64,000 bases of DNA from Deinococcus sp. JMULE3 (GCF_013337115.1 NZ_SGWE01000004.1:868001-932000); one strand, 5' to 3'. Shown: positions 29,202 to 42,849, numbered from the stretch's first letter. Translations and numbers: made by a program. The notes: generated by a model not told the origin, from the letters alone.

Positions 29202-30047
29202 TCAGAATGCCCCGAAAAAAAGCCCCAGGTTGTGTGCCGCAACCTTCCGACACACATGCGCCCGGATGGAGCGCTCTGAATTCAGTTGCGGCAGCATCAA
29301 GTGAAATGAACGATCCAACCGAGAAAAAACAGTCTCGATGGTCTTCCGAACCCACCGCATCGCGCCCCACCAGGGGCGCGGCCTTTTGAAGTTCTTCTTC
29401 GGCTGCGCATACACGCCGCATCCCTGGTATCCCCGATCCCCAAGGACCAGTCTGGCTTCCTGAACTTCCAGGAGAGCCCGTGCTACCGGTGGATCACCTT
29501 CTCGACCTGGCACAATGGCAAAGCGCACGAGCATGCCGTGATCGTCGATCACGGCATGCAGCTTGAAGCCGTAAAAGAACCCCGTTTTGCCGTATCCCCC
29601 CTGACCACCACGGCCACTGGTGGCCGTGGTCATCGCTCTGGGCCGTTTGTGCCGCCCTCCGACACAACACACCAGCGGCTTACTGTCGATGACGTACACC
29701 GTGTCGTCGTCGAAGTGGGGCAGGCGCAACGCGAGATCCGCGTAGATCCGTTCGAGATTCTGTTGAATCCGCAGATACCGCGTGCGATCCGGAAGGACGG
29801 GAAAGAGGAAGCCATACGTGGCTCGCACCTGGGCGTACCACTGCTGTGCCGAGGGCTGTGCGAGCAAATCGCCGACGAGCGCAATGGTCATCAATTCAGC
29901 GTAACTGCCCTTTTGGTGCGGCTCGTTCGGGAGCGTGAAAAGGCCGCTGCACGCAGCGGCCTTGAGGTAATCGTCGACGTAGACGTAGATGATGATGAAT
30001 AGGTCGACGACGGTATGCTGATGGAGCGGAAGTTCTTTGGTAGGCAT
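29202..30047 (-). CDS. IS982-family transposase
   Basis: The 281-residue transposase carries a DDE catalytic triad in IS982 context: D121 in YVIDSKPLV, D204 in LGDRGYQG and E238 in RKTIETVFSRLDR. GFKLHAVIDDHGMLVRFAIVPGR is the usual central strand region. All catalytic residues and both terminal repeats are intact, so it may be active. Start MPTKELPLHQH is chosen because the upstream ATG lies almost in the terminal repeat. Confidence 0.93.
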   Translation of the reverse strand: MPTKELPLHQHTVVDLFIIIYVYVDDYLKAAACSGLFTLPNEPHQKGSYAELMTIALVGDLLAQPSAQQWYAQVRATYGFLFPVLPDRTRYLRIQQNLERIYADLALRLPHFDDDTVYVIDSKPLVCCVGGRHKRPRAMTTATSGRGGQGGYGKTGFFYGFKLHAVIDDHGMLVRFAIVPGREGDPPVARALLEVQEARLVLGDRGYQGCGVYAQPKKNFKRPRPWWGAMRWVRKTIETVFSRLDRSFHLMLPQLNSERSIRAHVCRKVAAHNLGLFFGAF

Positions 30048-30083
30048 ACCGGAGCTTCCGCTTTCTCCTGTTCTGTCGCTACC

Positions 30084-30100
30084 CCCTAGCACCCGAGGTT
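30084..30100. repeat. IS terminal inverted repeat, right
   Basis: CCCTAGCACCCGAGGTT, the exact complement of the left repeat. Confidence 0.92.
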
Positions 30101-30117
30101 ATCACCCCTGGGGTCAT

Positions 30118-30918
30118 TCAGAACCCATCTGCACCAGAATCGCGTTCGGGCTGGTCGCAGGTGTCGCGGTACACGAACTGGTCGAGGCGTTTGCGGTGGC
30201 GGCTGCTCCAGTCGATGCTGGGCCGCGCCTGGTCGGGCGGCAGGTACCCGAGGCGGTACACGGCCATGAGTTCCAGGTCGTCCGGGACGCGCAGGAGGTC
30301 CTGGATGGCCTGCCAGTGGCGGGGGATCTCCATGGGCGTGCTGACGAACTGGATGCCCATGCCGAGCGCGCCGACGGCGTTCCAGATGTTCTCCATGGCG
30401 GCGCCCAGGCCGAACACGGAGTAGAAGCCGGACAGTTCGCCGGGGCGGTACTCGCCCTTGTCGAGCAGGGCGGCGAGCAGCAGGGGGCTGCCCGCGACGA
30501 GTTTGCGGTTGTCCTCCCCGAGTTTTTTCGGCACGCCGAGTTGCCGCATGAGTTTCAGTCCGGCGTCGCTGAACACCTGCCGCGTGAAGGGTTTCAGTGG
30601 GCCGGGCAGGTGGTCGATGTGAATGCCGTCGCGCCGGTCCTCCATTTCCTGCTGCGTGAAGCGGAAGTAGCGGCGGTAGCGTTCGAAGAACACGCCGCCC
30701 TCGATGAGTTCGGTCATGCTCTGCCCGGCGATGGCGGCGACCTGCGCGATGGTGTCCGGGTTCTCGATCAGCACGAAACGCCACGGCTGGCTGTTGAAGT
30801 GGCTGGGGGCGGCCTGCGCGACGCGCATCAGGAGGTGCTGGTGGTCGCGGCTGACCGGGTCCGGGCGGAAGGGGCCGTTGGTGGTGCGCCGCGCGAGCAT
30901 GCCGTCGATCAGGTCCAT
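30118..30918 (-). CDS. Nitroreductase family protein
   Basis: The 266-residue flavoprotein has [19 protein letters not shown] and [22 protein letters not shown], the FMN-phosphate-binding opening of the nitroreductase fold, and [24 protein letters not shown] plus [13 protein letters not shown], the C-terminal FMN-binding signature. It likely reduces nitro-aromatics, quinones or enones with NAD(P)H. The length is about 50 residues above the minimal family, with an insert around residues 80-130. The ATG sits six bases after a -10 hexamer. Confidence 0.9.
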   Translation of the reverse strand: MDLIDGMLARRTTNGPFRPDPVSRDHQHLLMRVAQAAPSHFNSQPWRFVLIENPDTIAQVAAIAGQSMTELIEGGVFFERYRRYFRFTQQEMEDRRDGIHIDHLPGPLKPFTRQVFSDAGLKLMRQLGVPKKLGEDNRKLVAGSPLLLAALLDKGEYRPGELSGFYSVFGLGAAMENIWNAVGALGMGIQFVSTPMEIPRHWQAIQDLLRVPDDLELMAVYRLGYLPPDQARPSIDWSSRHRKRLDQFVYRDTCDQPERDSGADGF

Positions 30919-30924
30919 GCGGGC

Positions 30925-30930
30925 AGGCTA
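30925..30930 (-). promoter_or_regulatory. -10 element (TAGCCT) of a likely leaderless promoter
   Basis: TAGCCT ends six bases before the ATG at 30918 of the nitroreductase gene. Confidence 0.45.
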
Positions 30931-30961
30931 GCAGTGCAGGGAGGCGGTTGGCGTGGGCCGG

Positions 30962-31285
30962 TCAGGTCCCCCACGCGGTCAGGGCTCCGGCGGTGAACGC
31001 GGCGGCGCCGAGCAGGGCGCGCTGCCAGTGGTCGGCGCGGCCCGGGCGGGTGCGGGGCATGCTCAGCAGCAGCGCCAGCGCGGGCAGCAGCGCCCACGCG
31101 GCGGCCCCGGCCCGCCACGCCAGTCCCAGGCTGAGCAGCGTCCCGGCGCAGGTCAGGAAGAACAGCGCGTGGTGCGGCCAGCGCGCCGCGTCCCGCCGCC
31201 AGCCGAGCTGCAGGCTCAGGCCCAGCGCCAGCAGCGCGCTCAGCAGCGCGGCGGTGATCAGCAGGGCGAGGTGGTGGGGGCTCAC
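30962..31285 (-). CDS. Small four-helix membrane protein
   Basis: The 107-residue protein starts at GTG and is almost entirely hydrophobic, with segments LALLITAALLSALLALGLSL, HALFFLTCAGTLLSLGLAW, WALLPALALLLSM and ALLGAAAFTAGALTAW separated by short basic loops. No family is recognised. It lies between the nitroreductase gene and a divergent lipoprotein gene. Confidence 0.65.
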   Translation of the reverse strand: MSPHHLALLITAALLSALLALGLSLQLGWRRDAARWPHHALFFLTCAGTLLSLGLAWRAGAAAWALLPALALLLSMPRTRPGRADHWQRALLGAAAFTAGALTAWGT

Positions 31286-31347
31286 GCCTCATGCTGGCAC
31301 GGTCCGGATTGGCGCGTCGCATGACAGATGCCCTGCCGGGGCGGGTG

Positions 31348-31353
31348 TACGTT
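31348..31353 (+). promoter_or_regulatory. -10 element (TACGTT) of a likely leaderless promoter
   Basis: TACGTT ends seven bases before the ATG at 31361 of the lipoprotein gene. Confidence 0.4.
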
Positions 31354-31360
31354 CGGGGGT

Positions 31361-31834
31361 ATGCGCCCCGCTTACCTGCTGCTGCCCCTGCTGCTCCTGA
31401 CTGCCTGCAAGCCCGGCGGTGCGGCCAGGGAAGGGGCGGGGGGTGAGGATCTGGTCGCCAGGACCCTGTTCACGGCGACCGGGTCGTTCGACGCGCAGGC
31501 GGACTCGCGCGAGCGGATCGGGGGGGGCCTGCGCCGCGCCGTCTGGACCACCCGCCCGCCGCTGGAAGCGCTGAGCGTGGTCGTGCAGTATGACAGTGAC
31601 GCGCGCCCGCTGAGCTGGATGCTGGACATCCGGTCGCCGCGTTTCACCGCGCGGGAGCTGGCCGGGCCGGACGCGCAGGCCGTCACGACGCTGCAGGGCG
31701 AGGCGCTGCACCCGGCGACCGGCTCGCGACTGCAGGACACGTTGATCCTCACGACCGCCACGGGATTGCGGGTGGTCACGCGCGGGTACGCCACGCAGGA
31801 GGACGCCGCGCTGCTGCCCGCCTTCCGCCGCTGA
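31361..31834 (+). CDS. Putative lipoprotein
   Basis: The 157-residue protein has a lipoprotein signal peptide (MRPAYLLLPLLLLTAC) with the lipobox LTAC, so Cys16 should be lipidated and anchor it to a membrane. The mature part contains beta-like stretches (LSVVVQYDSDARPLSWMLDI, DTLILTTATGLRVVTRGY). Family unknown. It converges with a GGDEF gene. Confidence 0.75.
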   Translation: MRPAYLLLPLLLLTACKPGGAAREGAGGEDLVARTLFTATGSFDAQADSRERIGGGLRRAVWTTRPPLEALSVVVQYDSDARPLSWMLDIRSPRFTARELAGPDAQAVTTLQGEALHPATGSRLQDTLILTTATGLRVVTRGYATQEDAALLPAFRR

Positions 31835-31858
31835 AGCTCCAGCGGACGGCGGTGGGGC

Positions 31859-32896
31859 TCAGCGGACGGCGTTGCGGCCGGAGCGTTTGGCGTTGTACAT
31901 GGCGCTGTCCGCGCGGGCGAACAGGTCCTCGGCGGTGTCCTCCGCGCCGCGCAGGGAGGCCACGCCGAAACTGGCGGTGACGTCCAGACCCGCGATGGCC
32001 TCGTCGGCCACCTCGGCCCGCAGGCGCTCGGCGATGACCATCGCGTCCGGGCGGGCCATGCCGGGCAGGATCACCAGGAATTCCTCGCCGCCCCAGCGGC
32101 CCACCTGTCCGCCCGAGGTGCTCACGCTGCGCCGGAGCCTCTTCCCGAAGGACCGCAGCACGTCGTCCCCCGTGCCGTGCCCGTGCACGTCGTTCACGCG
32201 TTTGAAGTGGTCGATGTCGGTCACGATGATGCTCAGCGGCGCGCGGTTCTTCACGGCCTGCTGGATGCTGCGCTCCAGTTCCTCCTCGGTGGCGCTGCGG
32301 CCCAGCACCTCGGTCAGGGCGTCCTTGCGGGCCGCCTGGAGGCGCTGACTGGTCTGCTGGTGCGCGCTGAGGTTCTGCTCAATGAACGCCATGACGGTGA
32401 ACGCGATCAGGCCAGTGCCGAGCATCACGATGATCGCCGTGACCCAGTCGGCCATGTTGCTCGGCGCGACCGGGCCGTTCATGAGCACGCTGACGACCAT
32501 GATCATGACCGTCCCGACGTTCACGACGCTGCCCAGGCGCGTCCCGAACACCAGGTACGACACCAGGACGTTCAGGGTCAGCCACAGGGTCAGGTGGAAC
32601 GGCATGTCGCCCCACGCGACGGCGCGCGGGATCTCCATGATGGCGACCAGGACGTACCCGACGCCGGTCACGGCGTACACGTTGCCCACCCGCGCGGGCC
32701 ACAGCAGGGCCGCCACGGCGGTCAGCAGCGCGACGTACCCGGCGATGTACTTCGGCAGGCCCAGCGCGCTCCAGCCCTCGCGGGGCGGGTCGATCAGGCC
32801 GGTCAGGACGGCGTACAGCACGTACGCCAGGCTGGCGCTGCACACCACCAGAACCCGGTTGCGCTGCAGCAGTTGTGGAAACGTCTGCGTTTTCAA
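31859..32896 (-). CDS. Membrane diguanylate cyclase (GGDEF)
   Basis: A TTG start at 32896, with GGAG ten bases upstream, gives a 345-residue protein with six membrane helices (about residues 13-175) and a GGDEF domain at about 190-345. The active site is WGGEEFLVILPG near residue 269; DIDHFKRVNDVHGHGTGDDVL precedes it. It should make cyclic di-GMP. No inhibitory RxxD site is obvious just upstream of GGEEF. The open frame extends far upstream without an ATG near the domain, so the TTG start is inferred. Confidence 0.85.
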   Translation of the reverse strand: MKTQTFPQLLQRNRVLVVCSASLAYVLYAVLTGLIDPPREGWSALGLPKYIAGYVALLTAVAALLWPARVGNVYAVTGVGYVLVAIMEIPRAVAWGDMPFHLTLWLTLNVLVSYLVFGTRLGSVVNVGTVMIMVVSVLMNGPVAPSNMADWVTAIIVMLGTGLIAFTVMAFIEQNLSAHQQTSQRLQAARKDALTEVLGRSATEEELERSIQQAVKNRAPLSIIVTDIDHFKRVNDVHGHGTGDDVLRSFGKRLRRSVSTSGGQVGRWGGEEFLVILPGMARPDAMVIAERLRAEVADEAIAGLDVTASFGVASLRGAEDTAEDLFARADSAMYNAKRSGRNAVR

Positions 32897-33046
32897 GTCA
32901 GCGGTACTCCGGGACGGGGGGCCATTTGAACATGTGCTGGGGGGATTCTCGCATGAAGTCGCGCGGCACGTCACCCGCAGGTGGGTGCCTCCTCTGGGGG
33001 TGATCCGCCCCTGGCAGTGGCCCTGCCCCTGCGGGTGTACAGACAA

Positions 33047-33082
33047 CGGCGCCCCGCTGCCACGACAGGCAACGGGGCGCCG
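33047..33082 (-). terminator. Hairpin terminator of ndk
   Basis: CGGCGCCCCG (33047-33056) pairs with CGGGGCGCCG (33073-33082); on the minus strand it is followed by TTGTCT. Confidence 0.7.
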
Positions 33083-33092
33083 CGCGAGCACT

Positions 33093-33509
33093 TCAGGCGA
33101 GCAGTTCGCCGTCCTGGAAGAACAGCGCCAGTTCACGGGCGGCGCTCTCGGTGCTGTCGCTGCCGTGCGTGACGTTCTCACCGGTGGTGGTGGCGAAGTC
33201 GGCGCGGATGCTGCCGGGCGCGGCGTTGGCGGGGTTGGTGGCACCCATCATGGCGCGCCAGCCGGCGATGGCGTTCTCGCCTTCCAGGGCGATCGCGACG
33301 ACGGGGCCGCCCGTGATGAAGTCCACCAGTTCACCGAAGAAGGGGCGCTCCTTGTGCTCGCCATAGTGCGCTTCGGCGGTCTCGCGGGCGATGACCATCT
33401 GCTTCAGGCCGACGACACGGTAGCCCTTGCGCTGGATGCGGGCGAGGATCTCGGGGGTCAGGCCGCGGCGGACGCCGTCGGGTTTGATCATGGCAAAGGT
33501 GCGTTCCAT
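33093..33509 (-). CDS. ndk: Nucleoside diphosphate kinase
   Basis: The 138-residue length is standard. [17 protein letters not shown] opens the ferredoxin-like fold, and [20 protein letters not shown] carries the phosphohistidine (His in NVTHGSDS). It moves the gamma phosphate between nucleoside triphosphates and diphosphates. It is divergent from a nucleoside-type ABC permease operon, an arrangement that fits nucleotide salvage. Confidence 0.97.
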   Translation of the reverse strand: MERTFAMIKPDGVRRGLTPEILARIQRKGYRVVGLKQMVIARETAEAHYGEHKERPFFGELVDFITGGPVVAIALEGENAIAGWRAMMGATNPANAAPGSIRADFATTTGENVTHGSDSTESAARELALFFQDGELLA

Positions 33510-33519
33510 AGCGTTCCCG

Positions 33520-33525
33520 AGGATA
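33520..33525 (-). promoter_or_regulatory. -10-like element (TATCCT) of ndk
   Basis: TATCCT ends ten bases before the ATG at 33509; the leader would be only a few bases. Confidence 0.3.
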
Positions 33526-33666
33526 GCAGTCCGGGGGGTGACCCGTGTCACGTGAACCCTGACCCGGCGCCGGGAACCCAGGCAGGCGCACGCGGCGCCC
33601 TGCGGGCGGGGTGCCCCCCCCGCCGTACAGGACGCACCCACCTGTCCAGACTTAGGTGAAACCCCG

Positions 33667-33672
33667 TACAAT
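33667..33672 (+). promoter_or_regulatory. -10 element (TACAAT) of a likely leaderless promoter
   Basis: TACAAT, five of six to the sigma-70 consensus, ends six bases before the GTG at 33679 of the ABC permease gene. Confidence 0.6.
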
Positions 33673-33678
33673 AGGAAA

Positions 33679-36539
<2,861 letters not shown>

Positions 36540-36558
36540 GCGCACCCATACCGCACGC

Positions 36559-36588
36559 ACCGGGGGACAGCCGTAGGGCTCCCCCGGT
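36559..36588 (+). terminator. Hairpin terminator after the ABC permeases
   Basis: ACCGGGGGA (36559-36567) pairs with TCCCCCGGT (36580-36588), then TTCGTG. Confidence 0.7.
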
Positions 36589-36644
36589 TTCGTGTGGTCC
36601 GCGCCCGGCCACAGCGGGCGGAATGCGCTACTGTGAACAGTACC

Positions 36645-37646
36645 GTGACGAGTTTTGGAGCCGCCCTTCGACAGGCCCGTGAAGGCCTGGGTCTCAGCAC
36701 GCAGGACGCCGCCCTGCGCACCAAGATCCGCGGGGATTACCTGCGTGCCCTGGAGGACGGCAACCTGAGCGCCCTGCCGGAACGGACCTTCGCCCGGTCC
36801 TACCTGACCCGCTACGCGCGTGAACTGGGCCTGGACCCGCAGCCGCTGCTGAGCGACTTCGACCGCGTGATGCCCGCCCCGGCCGGTTCGTCCTACGTGA
36901 CCCCGGCCCTCCCGGCACGCCGCCCGAACCGCGCCCTGTGGGCGGCAGCGGGCGTGGCGGCCCTGCTCGCGGTGGGTGGCGCCGCCTTCATGTTCACGCG
37001 CAGCGCTCCGGCCCCGCAGGAGGCGGCCGCGCCGGTGGTCACGCCCGACCAGCCTGCTCCCCCGGCGGTCCGGACGGTCCGCCTGACCGTGAAGGTCACG
37101 CCCCCCGGCGCCCGTGTATACCTGGACAACCGTGACCTGGGCGCCGCGCCGATCGTGGCGTTCCCGGTGGACGCCCGGCAGCAGGCGGAACTGCGGGTGG
37201 AACTCGCGGGACGCCAGCCGCTGCGGCAGGCGATCGACGTGGGCCGCAACCGTGATCTGCGCGTCATCCTGAAGCCCACCGGGCAGACCAGCGTGCTGAG
37301 CGACGCGGCGCAACCGACCCCGACCTCTGCCTCTACGTCCTCTGCGGCGACACCGCAGCCGAGTGCGTCCCCCGCTGGCGGCACGCTGCCTGCCGGGACC
37401 TCCCCGGCGAAACCCCCGGCCAGTCAGGGCGTCACGGTGACGTACAGCGGCCCGTCATGGACGCGCGTCACGGACGCCGCGGGCCGCATCGTGTTCGAGG
37501 GCACGCCCGCAGCGGGCACCGTGAAGACCTTCGCGAAGGGCGTGACCATCCGCACCGGGAACGCCGCCGCCGTCCGTGTCAGCGTGAACGGCGGCCCCGG
37601 CACGCCCCTGGGGCAGTCCGGTCAGGTCGTCACCCGCACGTTCTGA
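36645..37646 (+). CDS. RodZ-like protein: HTH, membrane helix, PEGA, DUF4115
   Basis: From the GTG at 36645 the 333-residue protein has a RodZ-type helix-turn-helix (FGAALRQAREGLGLSTQDAALRTKIRGDYLRALEDG), a membrane helix at about 100-118, then an external part. RTVRLTVKVTPPGARVYLDNRDLG is a PEGA-like domain, followed by a Ser/Thr/Pro linker and a C-terminal DUF4115-like domain (SGPSWTRVTDAAGRIVFEG ... VRVSVNGGPGTPLGQSG). RodZ links MreB to the cell wall in rods; Deinococcus cells are often cocci, so the role may differ. An in-frame GTG at 36633 is possible. Confidence 0.82.
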   Translation: MTSFGAALRQAREGLGLSTQDAALRTKIRGDYLRALEDGNLSALPERTFARSYLTRYARELGLDPQPLLSDFDRVMPAPAGSSYVTPALPARRPNRALWAAAGVAALLAVGGAAFMFTRSAPAPQEAAAPVVTPDQPAPPAVRTVRLTVKVTPPGARVYLDNRDLGAAPIVAFPVDARQQAELRVELAGRQPLRQAIDVGRNRDLRVILKPTGQTSVLSDAAQPTPTSASTSSAATPQPSASPAGGTLPAGTSPAKPPASQGVTVTYSGPSWTRVTDAAGRIVFEGTPAAGTVKTFAKGVTIRTGNAAAVRVSVNGGPGTPLGQSGQVVTRTF

Positions 37647-37701
37647 TCCGGACTGCCCCCCACGTCCACTGCCCGCGCACGCCGGCAGCGGGTCGGCCCG
37701 C

Positions 37702-37707
37702 TACAGT
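37702..37707 (+). promoter_or_regulatory. -10 element (TACAGT) of a likely leaderless promoter
   Basis: TACAGT ends six bases before the GTG at 37714 of the AI-2E family gene. Confidence 0.5.
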
Positions 37708-37713
37708 GAGGGC

Positions 37714-38871
37714 GTGCCGCGACCTTCCCCCGTGCCCCGTCCGCAACCGTCCCCCGCTGACCTGAGCCGCCTGAACGCCTTCCAGTACGTGTGGCGCAGT
37801 CCGTGGGTGCGGACCCTGGTGTTCCTGCTGGCGCTGTACGTCGCGTGGCGGTTCGTCGGGCAGATCCGGACGGTCCTGATCGATTTCGCAGTGGCGTTCC
37901 TGATCGCATACCTCGCGAATCCGCTGCTGAACTGGCTGGAACGGGGTCGGGTGCGGCGCGGGCTGGGGGTGTTCTTCGTGGTCCTGATCTTCGCGGGCCT
38001 GATCGGCATGGCGGGCCTGCTTCTGGCGACCGTGTCGGGGCAGCTGATCACGCTGATCCAGAAACTCCCGGAGCAGATCGGGTCACTCGGGGACGTGCTG
38101 GACCGCGTGACGTCCTGGTTGTCGGCGCGGGGCGTGCCGGGCCTGACGAACTCCCGCGAGCAACTGATCACGGCGGCGCAGGACTACGTGCAGAACCTCG
38201 GGCAGAACATCGTCCCGATCCTGCAGAACGCCCTGTCGTCCACCGGCACGCTGCTCAGCAGTCTGGTGTCCATCGGCGGGGTGGTGGGGCAGGTGGTGTT
38301 GATCCTGCTGATGAGCATCTACCTGATGATCGACTACCGCCGCGTGAACGCCGCGATGCTGCACGTCTTCCCGCGTCCGTGGCAGCCGCGCGTGCAGGAG
38401 CTCAGTGATCTGGTCGGCACGGCGGTCGGCGGGTACGTGCGGGGGCAGCTGCTGATCGCATCGTTCATCGGGGTGTTCGTGTGGCTGGGCCTGACCATCG
38501 TCGGGATTCCCAGTGCCGCCGCGATCGGCTTCCTGGCGGGGGCGTTCAACATCGTGCCGTACCTGGGGCCGATCATCGGGGCGACCCCGGCGATCCTGCT
38601 GGCGCTGACCCTGCCGGGCGCCTGGTTGAAGATCGTGGCGGTCATCGTGGTGTTCGTCGCGGCCAACCAGATCGAGGGGAACTTCCTGAGCCCGTACATC
38701 CTGAGCCGCACGACGGACCTGCATCCGATCACGGTGCTGGTCGCCATCCTGATCGGCGCGTCCCTGCTGGGCTTCGTGGGGGCGCTGCTGGCTGTCCCGC
38801 TGGTGGCGCTGGGCAAACTGATGATGCAGCGGTACTACTACCCCAGTCGCGTGTACACCGACGGGCCCTGA
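37714..38871 (+). CDS. AI-2E family transporter (PerM/YtvI-like)
   Basis: The 385-residue protein has about eight membrane helices with a long soluble segment between helices 3 and 4. FAVAFLIAYLANPLLNWLERGRVRRGLGV near the start and FLAGAFNIVPYLGPIIGATPAILLAL plus NQIEGNFLSPYILSRTTDLHPITVLVAI are the family signatures. Members export autoinducer-2 or Na+/H+; the cargo here is not determined. The gene has its own probable leaderless promoter. Confidence 0.92.
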   Translation: MPRPSPVPRPQPSPADLSRLNAFQYVWRSPWVRTLVFLLALYVAWRFVGQIRTVLIDFAVAFLIAYLANPLLNWLERGRVRRGLGVFFVVLIFAGLIGMAGLLLATVSGQLITLIQKLPEQIGSLGDVLDRVTSWLSARGVPGLTNSREQLITAAQDYVQNLGQNIVPILQNALSSTGTLLSSLVSIGGVVGQVVLILLMSIYLMIDYRRVNAAMLHVFPRPWQPRVQELSDLVGTAVGGYVRGQLLIASFIGVFVWLGLTIVGIPSAAAIGFLAGAFNIVPYLGPIIGATPAILLALTLPGAWLKIVAVIVVFVAANQIEGNFLSPYILSRTTDLHPITVLVAILIGASLLGFVGALLAVPLVALGKLMMQRYYYPSRVYTDGP

Positions 38872-38883
38872 CCGGCAGCCGCT

Positions 38884-38936
38884 GACGGCGCGCGGGAGAC
38901 GTGGGCAGCGCAGAGCCCCGTTCCCCGCGCGCCGTC
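38884..38936. terminator. Hairpin between convergent AI-2E and GGDEF genes
   Basis: GACGGCGCGCGGG (38884-38896) and its exact complement (38924-38936) form a 13-base stem with a 27-base loop. Confidence 0.6.
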
Positions 38937-39070
38937 GTCTCTGCTGGTTCCCCCATGGCCTGCCTTCTGGTTCGCCGTCCACCCACCGCACCACCGGGTT
39001 GCCCACTCCGCGCCTGGGTTCCGCGCACCCTGGGCACATCCACGCGGAGGGCACGGCGCTGGCATACCAC

Positions 39071-39087
39071 TCAACCGGAGTCCGTGT
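39071..39087. repeat. Fragment of the hairpin repeat family (right end only)
   Basis: TCAACCGGAGTCCGTGT matches the right end of the repeat at 44481-44614 in 15 of its first 15 bases (TCAACCGGAGTCCGT). No further repeat sequence is seen to its left. It abuts the stop codon of the GGDEF gene. Confidence 0.5.
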
Positions 39088-40193
39088 CAGGTCGCGGCCA
39101 GTTCTCCCGGCTCGAGGTCAGCCCGATGCACGCGGTTGCGGCCGGTGTTCTTCGCGTGGTACAGGGCCTCGTCGGCGGCGTCCAGCAGGGTGGGAATGTG
39201 GGCTGGCACGGCGCTGACGACCAGGCCGACACTGACGGTGACGTTCAGGCCGTGCAGCGGTTCGTTCGCGAGGCGGCGGCGCAGGCGCTCGCAGGTGTCG
39301 TGGGCGCTGCTGGCGTCGGGCACACGCAGGATCAGCAGGAATTCCTCACCGCCGTAGCGGCCCACCACGCTGCCCGGCTGGGCGTGCTGCTGGCCGCGCA
39401 GGTGCACGGCGAGGCGCCGCAGGACTTCATCCCCGGTGGCGTGGCCGTGCTGGTCGTTGATGCGTTTGAAGTGATCCACGTCGAGCAGGCCGACGGCCAG
39501 AAGGTTTCCACCCTGGTCGTGGGCGTGTTCTTCCAGGGTGTGCAGCAGGGCGCGGCGGTTGGGCAGGCCGGTCAGCACGTCGGTGTGGGCGTCCTGCAGG
39601 GCCTGCCGGGCGCGGCTGCTGATCAGGTGGTGGCGGCGCAGCACGACGGTCTGCGCGACAATCACGGTGGTCGCGGCCATCAGAAGTTGCAGCAGGGCGT
39701 TCATGAGCTGCGCCTGCCCGGCCGTCCAGGGTGGAGCGGGCCACCAGGTGATGGTGATCAGTGCGAGGGCGCCGCCCATGACGCTGTTCACGGTCAGGCT
39801 GACGCGTTCACTGACCACCCAGCTGGTGATGAGCAGGGCCACGATCACCCACGGGAGGGTGGCCGCCAGCTGACTGAGGCGGCCGTCCAGTTCAGGAGTG
39901 AACAGGACGGTGGCGACCCGCCAGAGGACGAAGCTGTTCAGCTGGATGACAATGGCGCCCTCCAGCCAGCGCAGGGGGACGGGCAGCCAGCTGAGGATGG
40001 TCAGCAGCAGGTAAGCCATGAGCATGACCGGCATGGACTGCAGGTCGAACGGTTCCAGGAAAGGTCGTTGCTGGTGCAGCCACAGCGGCAGAGCGAACGC
40101 GACGACACCGCCGGGCAGGATCATCCGGTGGTACTGGTGACGGCCCCACGAGCTGTGATCCAGCGTGTTCGCTGGGGTGGGTCGGTCGGTCAT
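39087..40193 (-). CDS. Membrane diguanylate cyclase (GGDEF)
   Basis: The 368-residue protein has about six membrane helices (about residues 25-185), a short coiled linker (RRHHLISSRARQALQDAHTD), and a GGDEF domain with DVLTGLPNRRAL, DVDHFKRINDQHGHATGDEVL and the active site YGGEEFLLIL near residue 280. It should synthesise cyclic di-GMP. Another GGDEF gene with similar layout lies at 31859-32896; they are separate paralogues with different membrane parts. Confidence 0.92.
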   Translation of the reverse strand: MTDRPTPANTLDHSSWGRHQYHRMILPGGVVAFALPLWLHQQRPFLEPFDLQSMPVMLMAYLLLTILSWLPVPLRWLEGAIVIQLNSFVLWRVATVLFTPELDGRLSQLAATLPWVIVALLITSWVVSERVSLTVNSVMGGALALITITWWPAPPWTAGQAQLMNALLQLLMAATTVIVAQTVVLRRHHLISSRARQALQDAHTDVLTGLPNRRALLHTLEEHAHDQGGNLLAVGLLDVDHFKRINDQHGHATGDEVLRRLAVHLRGQQHAQPGSVVGRYGGEEFLLILRVPDASSAHDTCERLRRRLANEPLHGLNVTVSVGLVVSAVPAHIPTLLDAADEALYHAKNTGRNRVHRADLEPGELAAT

Positions 40194-40248
40194 GGGTCAT
40201 CTCAGCATGACCGGTCTGGCAACTTCCTGACATGCCCCCGAAATGGGT

Positions 40249-40282
40249 GTGCCCGCCCTCACCGGTGGGTGGGGGCGGGCAC
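40249..40282 (-). terminator. Terminator of the alpha ribosomal operon
   Basis: GTGCCCGCCC (40249-40258) pairs with GGGCGGGCAC (40273-40282) just past the rplQ stop. Confidence 0.75.
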
Positions 40283-40294
40283 GGGGGTCTGGGG

Positions 40295-40645
40295 TCAGAC
40301 CAGTTCGATCAGGGCCATGGTGACGCCGTCACCGCGGCGGGTGCCGACGCGCAGGATGCGGGTGTAGCCACCGGGACGCTCGGCGTACTTGGGGGCCACT
40401 TCGTCCATGACTTTACGCAGCACGGCGTTGTCGTGGATGTCCTGGGCGACGAGGCGGCGGGCGTGCAGGTCGCCGCCCTTGGCGGTGGTGATCAGTTTCT
40501 CGACGAAGGGACGAAGCTCTTTGGCCTTCGTGAGGGTCGTCTGGATGCGACCCTCGCGCAGCAGGGCCGTCGCCTGGGCGCGGGCCAGGGCGGTGCGGGC
40601 GCTGCTGTTGCGGTTGAGCTTGCGACCGGCTTTACCGTGACGCAT
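40295..40645 (-). CDS. rplQ: 50S ribosomal protein L17
   Basis: The 116-residue protein starts [20 protein letters not shown], the invariant L17 opening, and continues with [18 protein letters not shown]. It sits near the peptide exit tunnel of the large subunit. It is the last gene of the alpha operon after rpoA; AAGGAG precedes the ATG. Confidence 0.98.
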   Translation of the reverse strand: MRHGKAGRKLNRNSSARTALARAQATALLREGRIQTTLTKAKELRPFVEKLITTAKGGDLHARRLVAQDIHDNAVLRKVMDEVAPKYAERPGGYTRILRVGTRRGDGVTMALIELV

Positions 40646-40672
40646 GGTGTATCTCCTTGGGGTTCAGTCGGC

Positions 40673-41684
<1,012 letters not shown>

Positions 41685-41688
41685 TGAT

Positions 41689-42309
<621 letters not shown>

Positions 42310-42450
42310 GTCTTACTCTCCTTGCGGCGCTTCCCCTGGGGGGAGGCCGGGTCTGCGGCCCTCTGTTGCCCGCCTCCGTTGCCTGTGGTGAGGCTTACGT
42401 CACCGTGTGGTGAGCGGTGGAGGCGGGGCAGGTGGGCGCGCGCGTGCGCG

Positions 42451-42846
<396 letters not shown>

Positions 42847-42849
42847 GGC

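Larger units (their letters stand above)
29183..30100. mobile_element. IS982-family insertion sequence, complete
   Basis: A 918-base element bounded by perfect 17-base inverted repeats (29183-29199 and 30084-30100, beginning AACCTCGGGTGCTAGGG). It contains one intact transposase gene. The flanks show ATC on both sides (29180-29182 and 30101-30103), a possible short target duplication. GC is visibly lower than its surroundings. It lies 17 bases after the nitroreductase stop codon. Confidence 0.9.
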
